Notes under the pieces: generated by a model
The model's input: the letters and a program-made list of their open reading frames with translations, nothing else
Told to the model about the DNA's origin: nothing
The model's database searches: none
In this document: positions 1-8,440 of the stretch, piece by piece
Numbering within the stretch: position 1 is the stretch's first letter
Layout: the number at the start of each line of letters is the position of its first letter
Position numbers and translations under genes: made by a program
NCBI RefSeq assembly: GCF_029814825.1
Contig: NZ_CP122379.1
Span: forward strand, 186,001 to 250,000
DNA length: 64,000 nt
Direction: 5' to 3'
Origin: Aequorivita marisscotiae
GTDB lineage: Bacteria; Bacteroidota; Bacteroidia; Flavobacteriales; Flavobacteriaceae

Positions 1-2
1 CA

Positions 3-401
3 ACATTATTTGCTCAGGACATCCCTGAAGGCGATGTACCATCGGTAGTATTAAACAATTTTAAAAAAGAATTCGCTAAAGCCAGCGATGTGGAATGGGA
101 ACGCCAAGGTGAACATTATGTAGTAGATTTTGAAATTGGTTGGTTTAACGACTACGAAGCGTGGTTTGACGCCTCGGGAAATATGATAAAACATTCCGAA
201 GAAATTTCTGAGGGCGATTTGCCACAGGCCATAAAAGAATCTATTAAAACCCAGTTTGTAGGGTACACAATAGACGATGCCGATAAAATTACCGAAAACA
301 AAACGGAAACCTTTTTGGTAGAAATTGAAAAAGGAAATGATGAAAAACACCTTCACTTTTCAAAGGATGGAAAACTACTAACAAATACCAAAACTCAATA
401 A
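3..401 (+). CDS. PepSY-like domain protein, 5' end cut by window
   Basis: The reading frame is open from the window edge. The first visible residues (TLFAQD) look like the end of a signal peptide, so the true start lies a short way upstream and the product is probably periplasmic. The visible part of about 132 residues has the PepSY-like/BLIP-like pattern: a helix (VVLNNFKKEFAKASDVEWER), a strand (YVVDFEI) and a second strand pair with Trp-Phe-Asp, then a repeat of the same unit (KESIKTQF ... FLVEIEKG). Such proteins of Bacteroidota have no established biochemical role. The stop is 2 nt before the start of the next gene, which belongs to the same broad family, so they are probably co-transcribed. 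Confidence 0.7.
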   Translation, partial: TLFAQDIPEGDVPSVVLNNFKKEFAKASDVEWERQGEHYVVDFEIGWFNDYEAWFDASGNMIKHSEEISEGDLPQAIKESIKTQFVGYTIDDADKITENKTETFLVEIEKGNDEKHLHFSKDGKLLTNTKTQ

Positions 402-403
402 AT

Positions 404-853
404 ATGAAAACGTTTTCCTTAGCGCTTTGCGCCCTAGTATTGACCTTTTCGTCTTGCAGTAATAACGATGATGCCGAAATGGATACTACACTGTCTGAAG
501 CCGAAATACCCGTGGAAATTAAAACATACGTGGATACTCATTTCGCGCCAAATTCAATAAATCGCGCTATACGTGAAACTGAAAATAACGAAGTTTCGTA
601 CGATGTGTTTTTGAATGAAAATATCATTCTCGAATTTAATGGCGATTTAGAAATTACGGCTATTGACGACGATTCGCAACTTCCCAATTCGGTTATTCCA
701 AACTCAATTTTAGAGTATGTGGCACAAAACTATGCCAGCAATTTTATAACCGATTGGGAATTGGAAAACAACCACCAGCAAGTAGAATTGAATAATGGCA
801 CAGAGCTGGAATTCACTTTAAACGGAGAATTTATTAGAATTGACAACGATTAG
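404..853 (+). CDS. PepSY-like domain lipoprotein
   Basis: 149 residues. The N-terminus is a lipoprotein signal (hydrophobic core, then SSC at about residue 18) followed by an Asn/Asp-rich linker, so it should be lipid-anchored in the outer membrane or periplasm. The rest holds two PepSY-like units: each has a helix (EIKTYVDTHF; ILEYVAQNY) followed by beta strands that carry acidic residues. The gene follows the cut PepSY-like gene by 2 nt and ends before a bidirectional terminator. Function is unknown; binding or inhibition of a periplasmic partner is a family-level guess, not something the sequence shows. Confidence 0.7.
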   Translation: MKTFSLALCALVLTFSSCSNNDDAEMDTTLSEAEIPVEIKTYVDTHFAPNSINRAIRETENNEVSYDVFLNENIILEFNGDLEITAIDDDSQLPNSVIPNSILEYVAQNYASNFITDWELENNHQQVELNNGTELEFTLNGEFIRIDND

Positions 854-881
854 CAACTATCGTTAAGATCACAGTCAATAA

Positions 882-916
882 AAAAAGCGGCACTGGAATT
901 TTCCAAGCCGCTTTTT
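882..916. terminator. Bidirectional intrinsic terminator
   Basis: A 10-bp stem (AAAAAGCGGC at 882-891 with GCCGCTTTTT at 907-916) encloses a second short helix (TGGAA/TTCCA). T runs lie on both strands. It sits between two convergent genes, the PepSY-like lipoprotein and the DUF4251 gene, and can end transcription from both sides. Confidence 0.8.
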
Positions 917-935
917 ATGTATTGTTTTATGAGGG

Positions 936-1439
936 TTATTCTGCAATTTGCACAACTTCGCCGTGATAATTAATTGCTTCCTTATTTCTATTTTTAATGG
1001 TAAGTGTGGCATACCCCGATTTTTTCACCGTTAGTAAAAGCGTGTATATTTCCGAATCATCTTGTACCCTAGCGGTTACTGTACTGGTATTTCCCTGCAT
1101 TTCAATTGTAAATTCCTCGGGAGCTCCTTTAAAGCGCATCCCTTTATCTTTGCCCATTGCAAAAGCACTGTACGAACGACCATAAAATGGCATATTGCTA
1201 ATAATTTCATCGGGAGTAAAGACTACGGAGTAATTGCTGCCTACCAAATTTTTTGAAGGTTGGCCCATAGGCAACATAGTGTTGGCAATAAATTCGAATT
1301 TCTTTGAATTTAATATAGTTGCTGTTTCACTTTCTTTAATTTTGGGAGCGAGTTGTGCTTTAGCGGTTTTATCCTGTGCTTGCACGCCTCCAAGAATAAA
1401 ACAAAATAGCACTGTAAATAAAATATGTGGTGTTTTCAT
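936..1439 (-). CDS. DUF4251 domain-containing secreted protein
   Basis: 167 residues with a clear signal peptide (MKTPHILFTVLFCFILGGVQAQ). The mature part matches the Bacteroidota DUF4251 pattern: KKFEFIANTMLP near residue 47, a SNYSVVFTPDEIISNMPFYGR block, then a GMRFKG strand and a beta-rich C-terminus ending with a Gly-Tyr-Ala-Thr-Leu strand. DUF4251 proteins are small periplasmic or outer-membrane beta proteins of unknown role. It is the last of a run of minus-strand genes and ends at the shared terminator at 882-916. The family call is fairly sure; no function is offered. Confidence 0.75.
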   Translation of the reverse strand: MKTPHILFTVLFCFILGGVQAQDKTAKAQLAPKIKESETATILNSKKFEFIANTMLPMGQPSKNLVGSNYSVVFTPDEIISNMPFYGRSYSAFAMGKDKGMRFKGAPEEFTIEMQGNTSTVTARVQDDSEIYTLLLTVKKSGYATLTIKNRNKEAINYHGEVVQIAE

Positions 1440-1545
1440 AATTATAATTTTTCTTTAAAGAAGCAAGCATTATGCCGAAATGAATTGGTTATCAAGTTTG
1501 CTCAATAAAAAAAATGATTGTTTTAATTGAAAAACAGCGATGACA

Positions 1546-2256
1546 TTAGCGATATTCGGGGTTTTCAAAATTCCAACGTGTTCCGTCATCCCATTCTTCT
1601 CGCGAATTTCCGTATTTTGGATAGCCGTCCTGCTCCTTTAACATCTTTGCCAAATGAAGCAAATTATAAGTCATAAACGTAGTATTCCTATTGGTGAAAT
1701 CGTTATTCTTTGCGTTGCTTTCTTCATCCCTATAGCTTGGACCCGGGCCGGCCTCGCCTATCCAACCACAATCTGCCTGCGGCGGAATACTATAACCCAC
1801 GTGCTGCAAGGCGTATAAAATACCCATTGCACAATGCTTTATACCATCTTCGTTTCCAGTAATAATACAACCTCCTACCTTTCCATAAAAGCAATATTGT
1901 CCTTTTTTATTTTGAAGACTACTCATGGCGTATAACCGCTCAATTAGCTTTGATGCCACAGACGATTTTTCCCCCAACCAAATTGGCGTTCCTACAATTA
2001 AAATATCGGCGGCCTCCACTTTTTTCCATATTTCTGGCCAGGCGTCTTCTTTGGCGCCGTGCTCTGTCATATCTGGATATACGCCATAAGCCACTGGGTG
2101 ATCTACAAATCGGATATTTTCAAATGTAACCCCCTCGGCTTCCATTATTTTTTGTGAAACATTTATAAGGCCTTGCGTATGGCTCATTCGAGGCGATTGT
2201 TTTAAAGTACAATTAATATAAAGGGCCTTTAAATTTGAAAAGTCTGGTTTTGTCAT
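1546..2256 (-). CDS. Flavodoxin-like fold NAD(P)H-dependent oxidoreductase
   Basis: 236 residues, cytosolic. It begins with a flavodoxin strand and phosphate loop (LKALYINCTLKQSPRMSHTQ), followed by the second strand pair (ILIVGTPIWLGEKSSVASK), the classical TPIW block that contacts FMN in NADPH-dependent FMN reductases, and a third loop (GCIITGNEDG). The C-terminus is acidic and aromatic. Substrate cannot be told; quinones, azo compounds or iron complexes are all used by relatives. It lies 86 nt downstream of the CheY-like regulator on the same strand, but I see nothing that ties the two functionally. Confidence 0.75.
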   Translation of the reverse strand: MTKPDFSNLKALYINCTLKQSPRMSHTQGLINVSQKIMEAEGVTFENIRFVDHPVAYGVYPDMTEHGAKEDAWPEIWKKVEAADILIVGTPIWLGEKSSVASKLIERLYAMSSLQNKKGQYCFYGKVGGCIITGNEDGIKHCAMGILYALQHVGYSIPPQADCGWIGEAGPGPSYRDEESNAKNNDFTNRNTTFMTYNLLHLAKMLKEQDGYPKYGNSREEWDDGTRWNFENPEYR

Positions 2257-2342
2257 AAAAATATTCTTTAATGTGAACTCATTAGAAAACGGTAAGTGCT
2301 TCCCCTAAAATACTTAAAATTTTTAACTTGGCTTAAAACAGT

Positions 2343-2744
2343 TTATTCAGCAATTAGAATATTGCGAATACTTTCGGAAGACAGCGGTTTTGCCATTAGG
2401 CTATTTACAAATTCGTGTTCTTTGGCTCTTTCCAAATCTTGCTGCTCTATAGATGAAGTAAGGATATAAATAGAAAATTGCTGTTTTATTTTTTGCGAAT
2501 AATTCTTGAAATGTTCCAAAAACTCCCAGCCCGATATTCCGGGCATATTAATATCTAAAAATAATACGGTAAGTGTATCCAATTGTTCGTTTAAATAGGC
2601 ATCGTCTATAAACCGAAGTGCTTCCTCCGGATCCATAAAAGTTTTTATCTCCGTAGCAGAAGATACTCGTCGGCACGCCATTTCGCAAAGCATATTACTG
2701 ATGCGATCATCGTCAACTATCATAAATCGTTTTGGTAATTTCAT
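2343..2744 (-). CDS. Single-domain (CheY-like) response regulator
   Basis: 133 residues from an ATG at 2744; a TTG one codon further up is possible but less likely. This is a lone receiver domain: acidic triad D11-D13, phospho-acceptor D64 in LFLDINMPG, switch Thr96 and the conserved K119-P120 pair. There is no output domain, so it acts through protein contact or as a phosphorelay intermediate. It lies 135 nt downstream of a PAS histidine kinase on the same strand, which is the obvious phosphodonor. Single-domain regulators of this type beside PAS kinases are common in Bacteroidota. Confidence 0.85.
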   Translation of the reverse strand: MKLPKRFMIVDDDRISNMLCEMACRRVSSATEIKTFMDPEEALRFIDDAYLNEQLDTLTVLFLDINMPGISGWEFLEHFKNYSQKIKQQFSIYILTSSIEQQDLERAKEHEFVNSLMAKPLSSESIRNILIAE

Positions 2745-2879
2745 CAATATAATTTATAAAGACGTACAATCGCAATCTAAAAAAAGTCCTGTTGCGCTTT
2801 TGGTAATTCTATTCCGTAATTAAATATACTTAATCGGCGGAGTTAGCCGAATGTGTAATTGATATTTAACATTGCTTTA

Positions 2880-5108
2880 TTAAACAAGGTGTTCAAATTC
2901 AATAGTAAACTCAGTTCCTTTGTTGAGCGTACTGGCAACTGATATTTTACCACCCAGTGTTTCAACTTGTGTTTTTACCATATATAAGCCCATTCCCCTG
3001 CCTTCTGTATTGGCGTGGAATCGTTTATACAGTTTAAACAACTCATGGCCTTTTTCATTCAAATTTATTCCGCTACCATTGTCCTTAAAGATTAAACGCA
3101 GCTTATCTTCAGTGAGCTGCGAACGTATTTCAATAACTGGCTTAACGCCTGCTCGTCGAAATTTAATACTGTTTGAAATAAGGTTGTAAAAAATGCTTTG
3201 CATATAACTTTTGATAGTGTTAAAACTATCTATAGCCGAAAAATCCGTGATAATCGTAACCTCCTCCTCGTTCAATAACCCACTAATACTAAGTTTAATA
3301 TCCTGCGTTAAGTCTGAGAATACCACCTGCGATTTACGTTCTGAATTTTCCGTTTTTGTTTGCAGAATACTGTTTAGATCGGCGATTACGTTTTGAAGCC
3401 TATGGGCATCAGAGATAAGAGCTTCTCTAAGCATTTTCTTTACTTCTACACTGTGTGTTTCATCTTTTAGTTCTTCGGTTAAACCAATAATATTGGCAAC
3501 TGGCGAACGAAGATTATGCGACACTATATACGAAAATTGCTCAAGATCCTTATTGCGCTGATGCAGGTCTGATATCATATTAAGGCGTTCCATTTCGGCC
3601 TTTTTTTCTTTTGTTAAATCGCGGAGAATACCTGAAATATACAAGGGCTTACCTTCATCGTCGTACTCATATCGCCACTCCGATAGTCCATAAGCTATTT
3701 CATTATTGGGTTTTATAAACCGAAAATTAAACGAGGCGCCTTCGTGTTGTGTAATGGCCTGATCAATAGATTTGGCGACAAACTCCCTGTCTTCGGGGTG
3801 AATAAATTTTAAAAATGCTTCCGGCGATGGAGTTATGCTGGTATCTGCCCCAAGAATTCTATACATTTCCTCAGACCAGTATTGTACATTTGTAGTTAGT
3901 TCTACCTCCCAACTTCCCACGCGAGCTACGGTTTGCGCAATTTTTAACTTTGCTTCACTGCGAACAATTTTATCGAGGGCATTTTTGCGCTCTGTGATAT
4001 CCTGAAAACTCCCGTAAATTTTGGTACACTTGCCGTTTGTAAAAACCGCTTCGCCAATGGTCCGAACCCATTTTAAATTTCCCTTAAAAGTGCTAAACTG
4101 CAGCTCTTCATCCCACGGCCTGCCAAATTCTATGCATTCCTTAACGCGCTGCGCTATTATTTGCTGATTTTTTCCTTCAGTAAAAAAACCAATTCCGGTA
4201 GAAAGATCCGGTACGTAGTCTTGATCTACTTCGCGAATTTCCTTGGTTATATCCGACCAAAAAACAGTACCCTTAACTACATCTATCTCCCAACTGCCAA
4301 TTCGAGCAAGTCTGTTAGATTTTTCCAAAAGTTTTTCCAGATGTTCCTTTTCGGTAATATCGGAAAGCATTCCCAACGATCCATTAAAATTACCCTTTTC
4401 ATCAAAGATAGGATTGGCAGATACCTTTGTAATAATTTGTTTTCCGCTTTTAGAAACAAACTTGTATTCTAGTTGTTCGGCTATTCCTTTTTTTCTTCGC
4501 TTTAAAGCACTGAGCGCATTTTCTTTCTCGCCCGAAACCATAAAATCGTAATTGGTTTTCCCCAACATTTCAGCCTCTGTGTATTCAAGAATCTCACATA
4601 TTTTTTTATTGACGAAAGTGGTCTTACAATTTTCGTCAAGCAGCCAAATTCCTTCCTGTGAAGTTTCTAAAATACGACGATATTGCTTCTCGCTCTTCTC
4701 AATTTCCTTTTTAGAGATTACTTGCTCGGTAAGGTCGTTTATAAAAAAAAGAACACCTATTATATCCCCATTCACATCTCTATAGGGCTGAAAAAGAAAG
4801 TCGACAAAAAATTGAGTGAAATTACCATTTCCTTCCCTGTCTATTTCAATAAGCATCTCTTTACCGGTACACACGCTGCCCGTTTGGTAAACCTTGTCTA
4901 AGATACTTACAATTCCCTGCGCCTTAATTTCGGGAAAAACCTCTGCCAATGATTTTCCTATTACATCAGATTTGCCCGTTAGTTGTAAATAAAGCGGATT
5001 AACAATTTCAAATACGTGATTGGCACCCTTCAGCATGCCTATGGCCGACGGTGCATTTAATAGCATTTCGTAAAACTGATCTTTCCTTTTATCGATGGCT
5101 CTTTCCAT
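2880..5108 (-). CDS. Four-PAS sensor histidine kinase
   Basis: 742 residues with no membrane segment, so it is a cytosolic sensor. PAS units lie at about 14-130, 141-258, 266-376 and 388-500; the third and fourth start with the R(I/V)GSWE motif of PAS_3 folds. The kinase part follows: H-box with His531 in SYIVSHNLRSPVANI, N-box (YNLISNSIKFRR, about 641-652), G1 box DNGSGI (676-681) and G2 box GRGMGLYMV (703-711). No response receiver is fused, which fits signalling to the lone receiver protein downstream. The ligand (light, redox, small molecule) cannot be read from the sequence; no conserved heme or flavin-binding motif stood out. Confidence 0.85.
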   Translation of the reverse strand: MERAIDKRKDQFYEMLLNAPSAIGMLKGANHVFEIVNPLYLQLTGKSDVIGKSLAEVFPEIKAQGIVSILDKVYQTGSVCTGKEMLIEIDREGNGNFTQFFVDFLFQPYRDVNGDIIGVLFFINDLTEQVISKKEIEKSEKQYRRILETSQEGIWLLDENCKTTFVNKKICEILEYTEAEMLGKTNYDFMVSGEKENALSALKRRKKGIAEQLEYKFVSKSGKQIITKVSANPIFDEKGNFNGSLGMLSDITEKEHLEKLLEKSNRLARIGSWEIDVVKGTVFWSDITKEIREVDQDYVPDLSTGIGFFTEGKNQQIIAQRVKECIEFGRPWDEELQFSTFKGNLKWVRTIGEAVFTNGKCTKIYGSFQDITERKNALDKIVRSEAKLKIAQTVARVGSWEVELTTNVQYWSEEMYRILGADTSITPSPEAFLKFIHPEDREFVAKSIDQAITQHEGASFNFRFIKPNNEIAYGLSEWRYEYDDEGKPLYISGILRDLTKEKKAEMERLNMISDLHQRNKDLEQFSYIVSHNLRSPVANIIGLTEELKDETHSVEVKKMLREALISDAHRLQNVIADLNSILQTKTENSERKSQVVFSDLTQDIKLSISGLLNEEEVTIITDFSAIDSFNTIKSYMQSIFYNLISNSIKFRRAGVKPVIEIRSQLTEDKLRLIFKDNGSGINLNEKGHELFKLYKRFHANTEGRGMGLYMVKTQVETLGGKISVASTLNKGTEFTIEFEHLV

Positions 5109-5204
5109 CTTTTTAACCTCCTTCTGCTTTTTTATTGCAATATACTAAAACTGAATACTTATTAGCAGTATTTGTAGCAAATTGATTAGCAATAAATTCC
5201 ATGC

Positions 5205-6836
5205 CTATAAATCAATTTCCTTTAAGTTTTCAATTCTATTTCGCTGAAGGAAATCGTCTATGCTTTCAAAATGTTCTATTACCCGTTTGTCCTTAAACTC
5301 GAAAACTTTTTCCGATAGTCCCTGCAGGAAATCGCGGTCGTGGGAAACCAAAATCAAGGTGCCATCAAATTGAAGCAGGGCTTCTTTTAAAACATCTTTC
5401 GATTTTAAATCTAAATGGTTTGTAGGCTCATCGAGAATTAAAACATTTACGGGCTCTAACAACAATTTCACCATTGCCAAACGCGTTTTTTCACCCCCGG
5501 AAAGCAAGCCTACTTTTTTATCAATATCATCGCCACTAAACATAAACCGGCCGAGAATATTTTTTATCTGCGTTCTTATTTCGCCTTTGGCTACCTCATC
5601 TACTGTTTGAAAAACAGTGAGGTCTTTGTCTAAAAGTGCTGCTTGGTTTTGAGCAAAATAACCCACTTTGGCATTGTGGCCAAGGGCACATTTTCCTTCA
5701 AAATCAATTTCGCCCATTATGGCTTTTATCATAGTAGATTTTCCCTCGCCGTTTCTGCCCACAAAACTCACTTTTTGCCCACGTGAAATACTTAAATTGG
5801 CGTCTTTAAAAACCACCAGATCGCCATATTTTTTAGAGAGTCCTTCAACAACAACCGGATAATCGCCACTGCGCTGAGCCGGTGGAAAACGCAGAGCCAG
5901 TGCCGAAGTATCTATCTCATCAACTTCAATAAGCTGTAACTTTTCGAGCATTTTTTCGCGAGAGTTTACTTGGTTGGTTTTAGAATAGGTGCCTTTAAAC
6001 CGCTCAATAAATTGTTGTGTTTCCGCAATAAATTTCTGTTGTTCCTCGTAGGCTTTTATTTGATGCGCCCTCCTTTCGGCACGTAATTGCAAATAGTGAC
6101 TGTAATTGGCTTTATAATCGTAAATGCGGCCCATTGTAACTTCAATGGTTCGGTTGGTAATATTGTCTATAAATTTTCGGTCGTGCGAAATAACAATTAC
6201 AGCCTTTGCCTTGTTCAGCAAAAAATCTTCCAACCAAATAACCGATTCAATATCTACGTGGTTTGTGGGTTCATCCAACAAAATTAAATCTGGTTTTTGA
6301 AGCAATAGTTTGGCCAATTCTATCCGCATGCGCCATCCCCCACTAAATTCTGAAGTTGGGCGGTGTAGATCGCTTCGTTTAAAACCTAAACCGCGCAGTG
6401 CCTTTTCAATTTCGGCCTCATAATTTATTTCTTCCAGCGCGTAATACTTTTCGCCCAGTTCGGCCACTTTGGTAATGATGTTCATATACGCATCACTTTC
6501 GTAATCGGTTCGGGTTTCGAGTTCTTTGTTTAAGCGGTCTATTTCGTCGCGCATTTCAAAAACCTGCTTAAAAGCCTTAGATGCTTCTTCAAAAACCGTT
6601 GCAGTATCGTCAGTTAATAAATGCTGCGGCAAATAGGCTATCACTGCATCTTTCGGGGCGCGTACATTGCCGCGCGTTGGGGTTTGTTCGCCAGCAATAA
6701 TTTTCATCATTGTGCTTTTGCCAGCGCCATTCTTACCCATAAGGGCAATTTTGTCGTTTTCGTTTACCACAAAAGAAACATCGCTAAAAAGCGTATCGCC
6801 ACTAAACGCCACCGCTAAACCATCTATTGAAATCAT
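5205..6836 (-). CDS. ABC-F family ribosome-associated ATPase
   Basis: 543 residues with two ATPase modules and no membrane segments. Module 1 has Walker A GKNGAGKST (34-42), signature FSGGWRMR and Walker B LILLDEPTNHVD. Module 2 has GRNGEGKST, LSGGEKTR and VLILDEPTNHLD. Between them is the charged, helical P-site tRNA interaction motif linker (about 245-300, rich in Lys, Gln, Glu). ABC-F proteins bind the ribosomal E site and rescue stalled or slow translation; this length and linker fit housekeeping members (Uup/YbiT/EttA-like) and I see no sign that it is a resistance protein. The 5' leader contains a short heptad array (6872-6892). Confidence 0.9.
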   Translation of the reverse strand: MISIDGLAVAFSGDTLFSDVSFVVNENDKIALMGKNGAGKSTMMKIIAGEQTPTRGNVRAPKDAVIAYLPQHLLTDDTATVFEEASKAFKQVFEMRDEIDRLNKELETRTDYESDAYMNIITKVAELGEKYYALEEINYEAEIEKALRGLGFKRSDLHRPTSEFSGGWRMRIELAKLLLQKPDLILLDEPTNHVDIESVIWLEDFLLNKAKAVIVISHDRKFIDNITNRTIEVTMGRIYDYKANYSHYLQLRAERRAHQIKAYEEQQKFIAETQQFIERFKGTYSKTNQVNSREKMLEKLQLIEVDEIDTSALALRFPPAQRSGDYPVVVEGLSKKYGDLVVFKDANLSISRGQKVSFVGRNGEGKSTMIKAIMGEIDFEGKCALGHNAKVGYFAQNQAALLDKDLTVFQTVDEVAKGEIRTQIKNILGRFMFSGDDIDKKVGLLSGGEKTRLAMVKLLLEPVNVLILDEPTNHLDLKSKDVLKEALLQFDGTLILVSHDRDFLQGLSEKVFEFKDKRVIEHFESIDDFLQRNRIENLKEIDL

Positions 6837-7192
6837 ATGCCTGTATATATTTTTAAAATGTATAGGTAAAAAGACTTGAGACTTAAGTTTTTCTAAATGG
6901 TTAAAGCGCTTTTACTGCCTGCTCCTATTTACGTCTATGTCCTTTTTTTTAAAGGTTGCAAAACTATTAAAAAGAAGTGGATTGGCTAATAGCTTTAATA
7001 AGTTGTTGGCAATTTTAATTGAAATTAGCGCCAAAATACAGGGGTTATTTCGTAATATTCTTCGCACAATACAACGGCTGAAAATTGAGGAACATTTTGT
7101 AAATTCACTGTTTCGAAATTTTCTTCCCCAATTCAAAGTTGCCCACAAATTCCTACGCAAACCTATGTGATCATTAATTTAAATCACTTAGT
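6837..7192. other. Gene-poor stretch upstream of ABC-F and STAS genes
   Basis: 356 bp between divergent genes. On the minus strand a perfect TAnnTTTG box (complement of 6959-6966) could start the ABC-F transcript, with a leader of about 115 nt that includes the heptad repeat at 6872-6892; no convincing -33 box accompanies it. Two opposing small open frames (6912-7160 minus, 6937-7170 plus) cover the rest and look accidental. I see no RNA gene. Confidence 0.5.
6872..6892. repeat. Short heptad array (AGACTTn)
   Basis: Three consecutive 7-mers AGACTTG, AGACTTA, AGTTTTT read on the plus strand, about 36 nt upstream of the ABC-F start codon. It is one of five places in the window with a 7-nt period. 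Confidence 0.5.
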
Positions 7193-7501
7193 ATGAAATT
7201 GCATAGTTTTTTTACCAATCGGTTTTTGAGTTTAGAAGGCAAATTATACAGTGGCAATCTTACCGAAGTTCAGCATAAAATTGAAACTGCGCTAGATAAA
7301 ACTTCTTCCCTAATCATAGATTTGGATTTACTCGAAAAATTTGATGCTGCCGGAGCCTATATGCTCTACATTACCAGTGAAAACGCCCGTGCGAACAATA
7401 AGGAAATTATCTTGTTTTGTAGGAAAAACAAAATGGTAAAACGTATTTTTTCATTTGTTGGCATCCGTTATTGCACTAAAATTCCAAAAGTTGCACTCTA
7501 G
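7193..7501 (+). CDS. Small STAS-domain protein
   Basis: 102 residues. The order strand-LIIDLDLLEKFDAAGAYMLYI-helix-KEIILFC fits the STAS fold of SpoIIAA and related anti-anti-sigma factors and of MlaB. In phosphorylated anti-sigma antagonists the loop reads D-S-(S/T)-G, with Ser as the phosphate acceptor; here it reads D-A-A-G, so regulation by that phosphorylation is not possible. A role as a structural partner (as MlaB is for the MlaFE transporter) or a degenerate regulator is more likely. No anti-sigma kinase or ABC transporter gene is next to it. The domain call is by fold pattern only. Confidence 0.55.
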   Translation: MKLHSFFTNRFLSLEGKLYSGNLTEVQHKIETALDKTSSLIIDLDLLEKFDAAGAYMLYITSENARANNKEIILFCRKNKMVKRIFSFVGIRYCTKIPKVAL

Positions 7502-7595
7502 CTTAACGCTATTTGTTTTCTTACAAAAAATTGCATATGTTTACTTCTAATTAATAATGTTCAATTAAAAAACGTGTTTATGTACACGGCATTTG

Positions 7596-7868
7596 TTGAG
7601 TCGCTATCTTTAAATTACCATAATTTTGCCATCATTAGGTCAGAATATCGTTTGGCATTTTATATGTAGTTTTTAAAAGTTGGCAATTCTTTTATCGAAC
7701 ATCAATGTTTTAATTTTCAAAGTTTTCGCTATGCCCTGTTTAATTCAACTTTCTAAGAGCATTTGTAACCTAACGGGGCTGCGGAAATCATTAGTTTCAT
7801 TTTTTAATTTGAAAATTATCTTCCCGAAGTAAGGCACACCTGCGAGTGTGCCGTAACGGCTTCTTTTT
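7596..7868 (+). ncRNA. Candidate structured small RNA with promoter and terminator
   Basis: A TTG (7596-7598) lies 22 nt before TAATTTTG (7621-7628), which matches the Bacteroidota -7 box TAnnTTTG. A transcript from about 7634 would contain a long-range 8-bp helix with one U-G pair (GCCCTGTT 7733-7740 with AACGGGGC 7772-7779) and end at a 7-bp hairpin GGCACAC/GTGTGCC (7833-7839 and 7846-7852), closed by GAAG/CTTC and followed by a T run (7864-7868). The product would be about 235 nt. It resembles no RNA family that I recognise; it could also be a decayed region or the 3' tail of the STAS transcript. Confidence 0.25.
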
Positions 7869-7892
7869 ATTGTTTATTTCATCTACTGTTTT

Positions 7893-7911
7893 ACACCATA
7901 AATTATGGTGT
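7893..7911. repeat. 19-nt near-palindrome
   Basis: ACACCATAA (7893-7901), one A, then TTATGGTGT (7903-7911): a 9-bp perfect inverted repeat. It is followed by TTTT. It could be an operator for a dimeric regulator or a weak hairpin; nothing nearby decides. Confidence 0.4.
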
Positions 7912-8200
7912 TTTAAATGCGTTGTAAATTTTATTCGCAAAAAGAGTAGCCCATATGTTGTGTTGCCAATTTAACTAAGATTGCACCATGGCTAACGGCT
8001 AAAGCCCAAAATTTTCCAATAAAGTTATAAATGCATTAAAAAAAAACATTGAAAAAACTGGAAGTAAAAAAATAGAAAAACGAAAATCGCTTGTTTGATT
8101 ATTTTTTGGTTTGTATAGTTAGTTGATGATTAAAAGGGTTTGAGTCAAATTTGTTTATTGGCCGGCCCTTTTCTTCCTTTTACCCAAAGCGATTTAAAAT

Positions 8201-8236
8201 AAAGAGCCCACACCTAAAATAGGCGCGGGCTCTTTT
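8201..8236. terminator. Bidirectional terminator downstream of TonB receptor gene
   Basis: AAAGAGCCC (8201-8209) pairs with GGGCTCTTT (8227-8235); an inner CACCT/AGGCG pairing extends it. It lies about 205 nt past the stop of the minus-strand receptor gene, so the receptor mRNA would have a long 3' tail. Confidence 0.65.
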
Positions 8237-8440
8237 CAATTAATTGGGGAGATATAAGCCAAAAGGCCTATTCCAAAGATACATATTTTTAAATTCTAAA
8301 AGCTTTATTATGAAATCATTAACTAATTCAGTTTATAGATTTCAGGTTAAAATCATTGCTTTGGCATTCTAGGAAATTTCCTGTTATATCTTAAAAATAC
8401 AAACGGTGTTTTAACTTTTGTAAGCTTTTAATTACAATCG

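Larger units (their letters stand above)
7502..8440. other. 939-bp gene-free stretch between convergent genes
   Basis: No open frame worth calling lies here. It is AT-rich with GC-rich islands at about 7770-7790, 7830-7865, 7985-8010 and 8158-8170. Contents: a possible promoter (7596-7628), two hairpins (7733-7779 and 7826-7863, the latter followed by a T run), a near-perfect 19-nt palindrome (7893-7911), a loose AAAAGGG/CCCTTTT pair (8132-8172) and a bidirectional terminator (8201-8235). Such a long gap between converging genes is unusual here, where other converging genes are separated by less than 100 bp. Confidence 0.6.

Noticed and set aside
2834..2850. TCGGC/GCCGA hairpin between the histidine kinase and response regulator genes
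   Set aside because: Only 5 bp and no T run in the direction of transcription; too weak to call a terminator.
6912..7170. Two opposing small open frames (82 aa minus, 77 aa plus) upstream of the STAS gene
   Set aside because: They overlap almost fully on opposite strands, lack recognisable motifs and one mirrors the other; the stretch fits better as a leader and promoter region.
8310..8372. 20-residue open frame beginning MKSLTNSVYRF
   Set aside because: Too short to judge without conservation; no promoter or clear start context.
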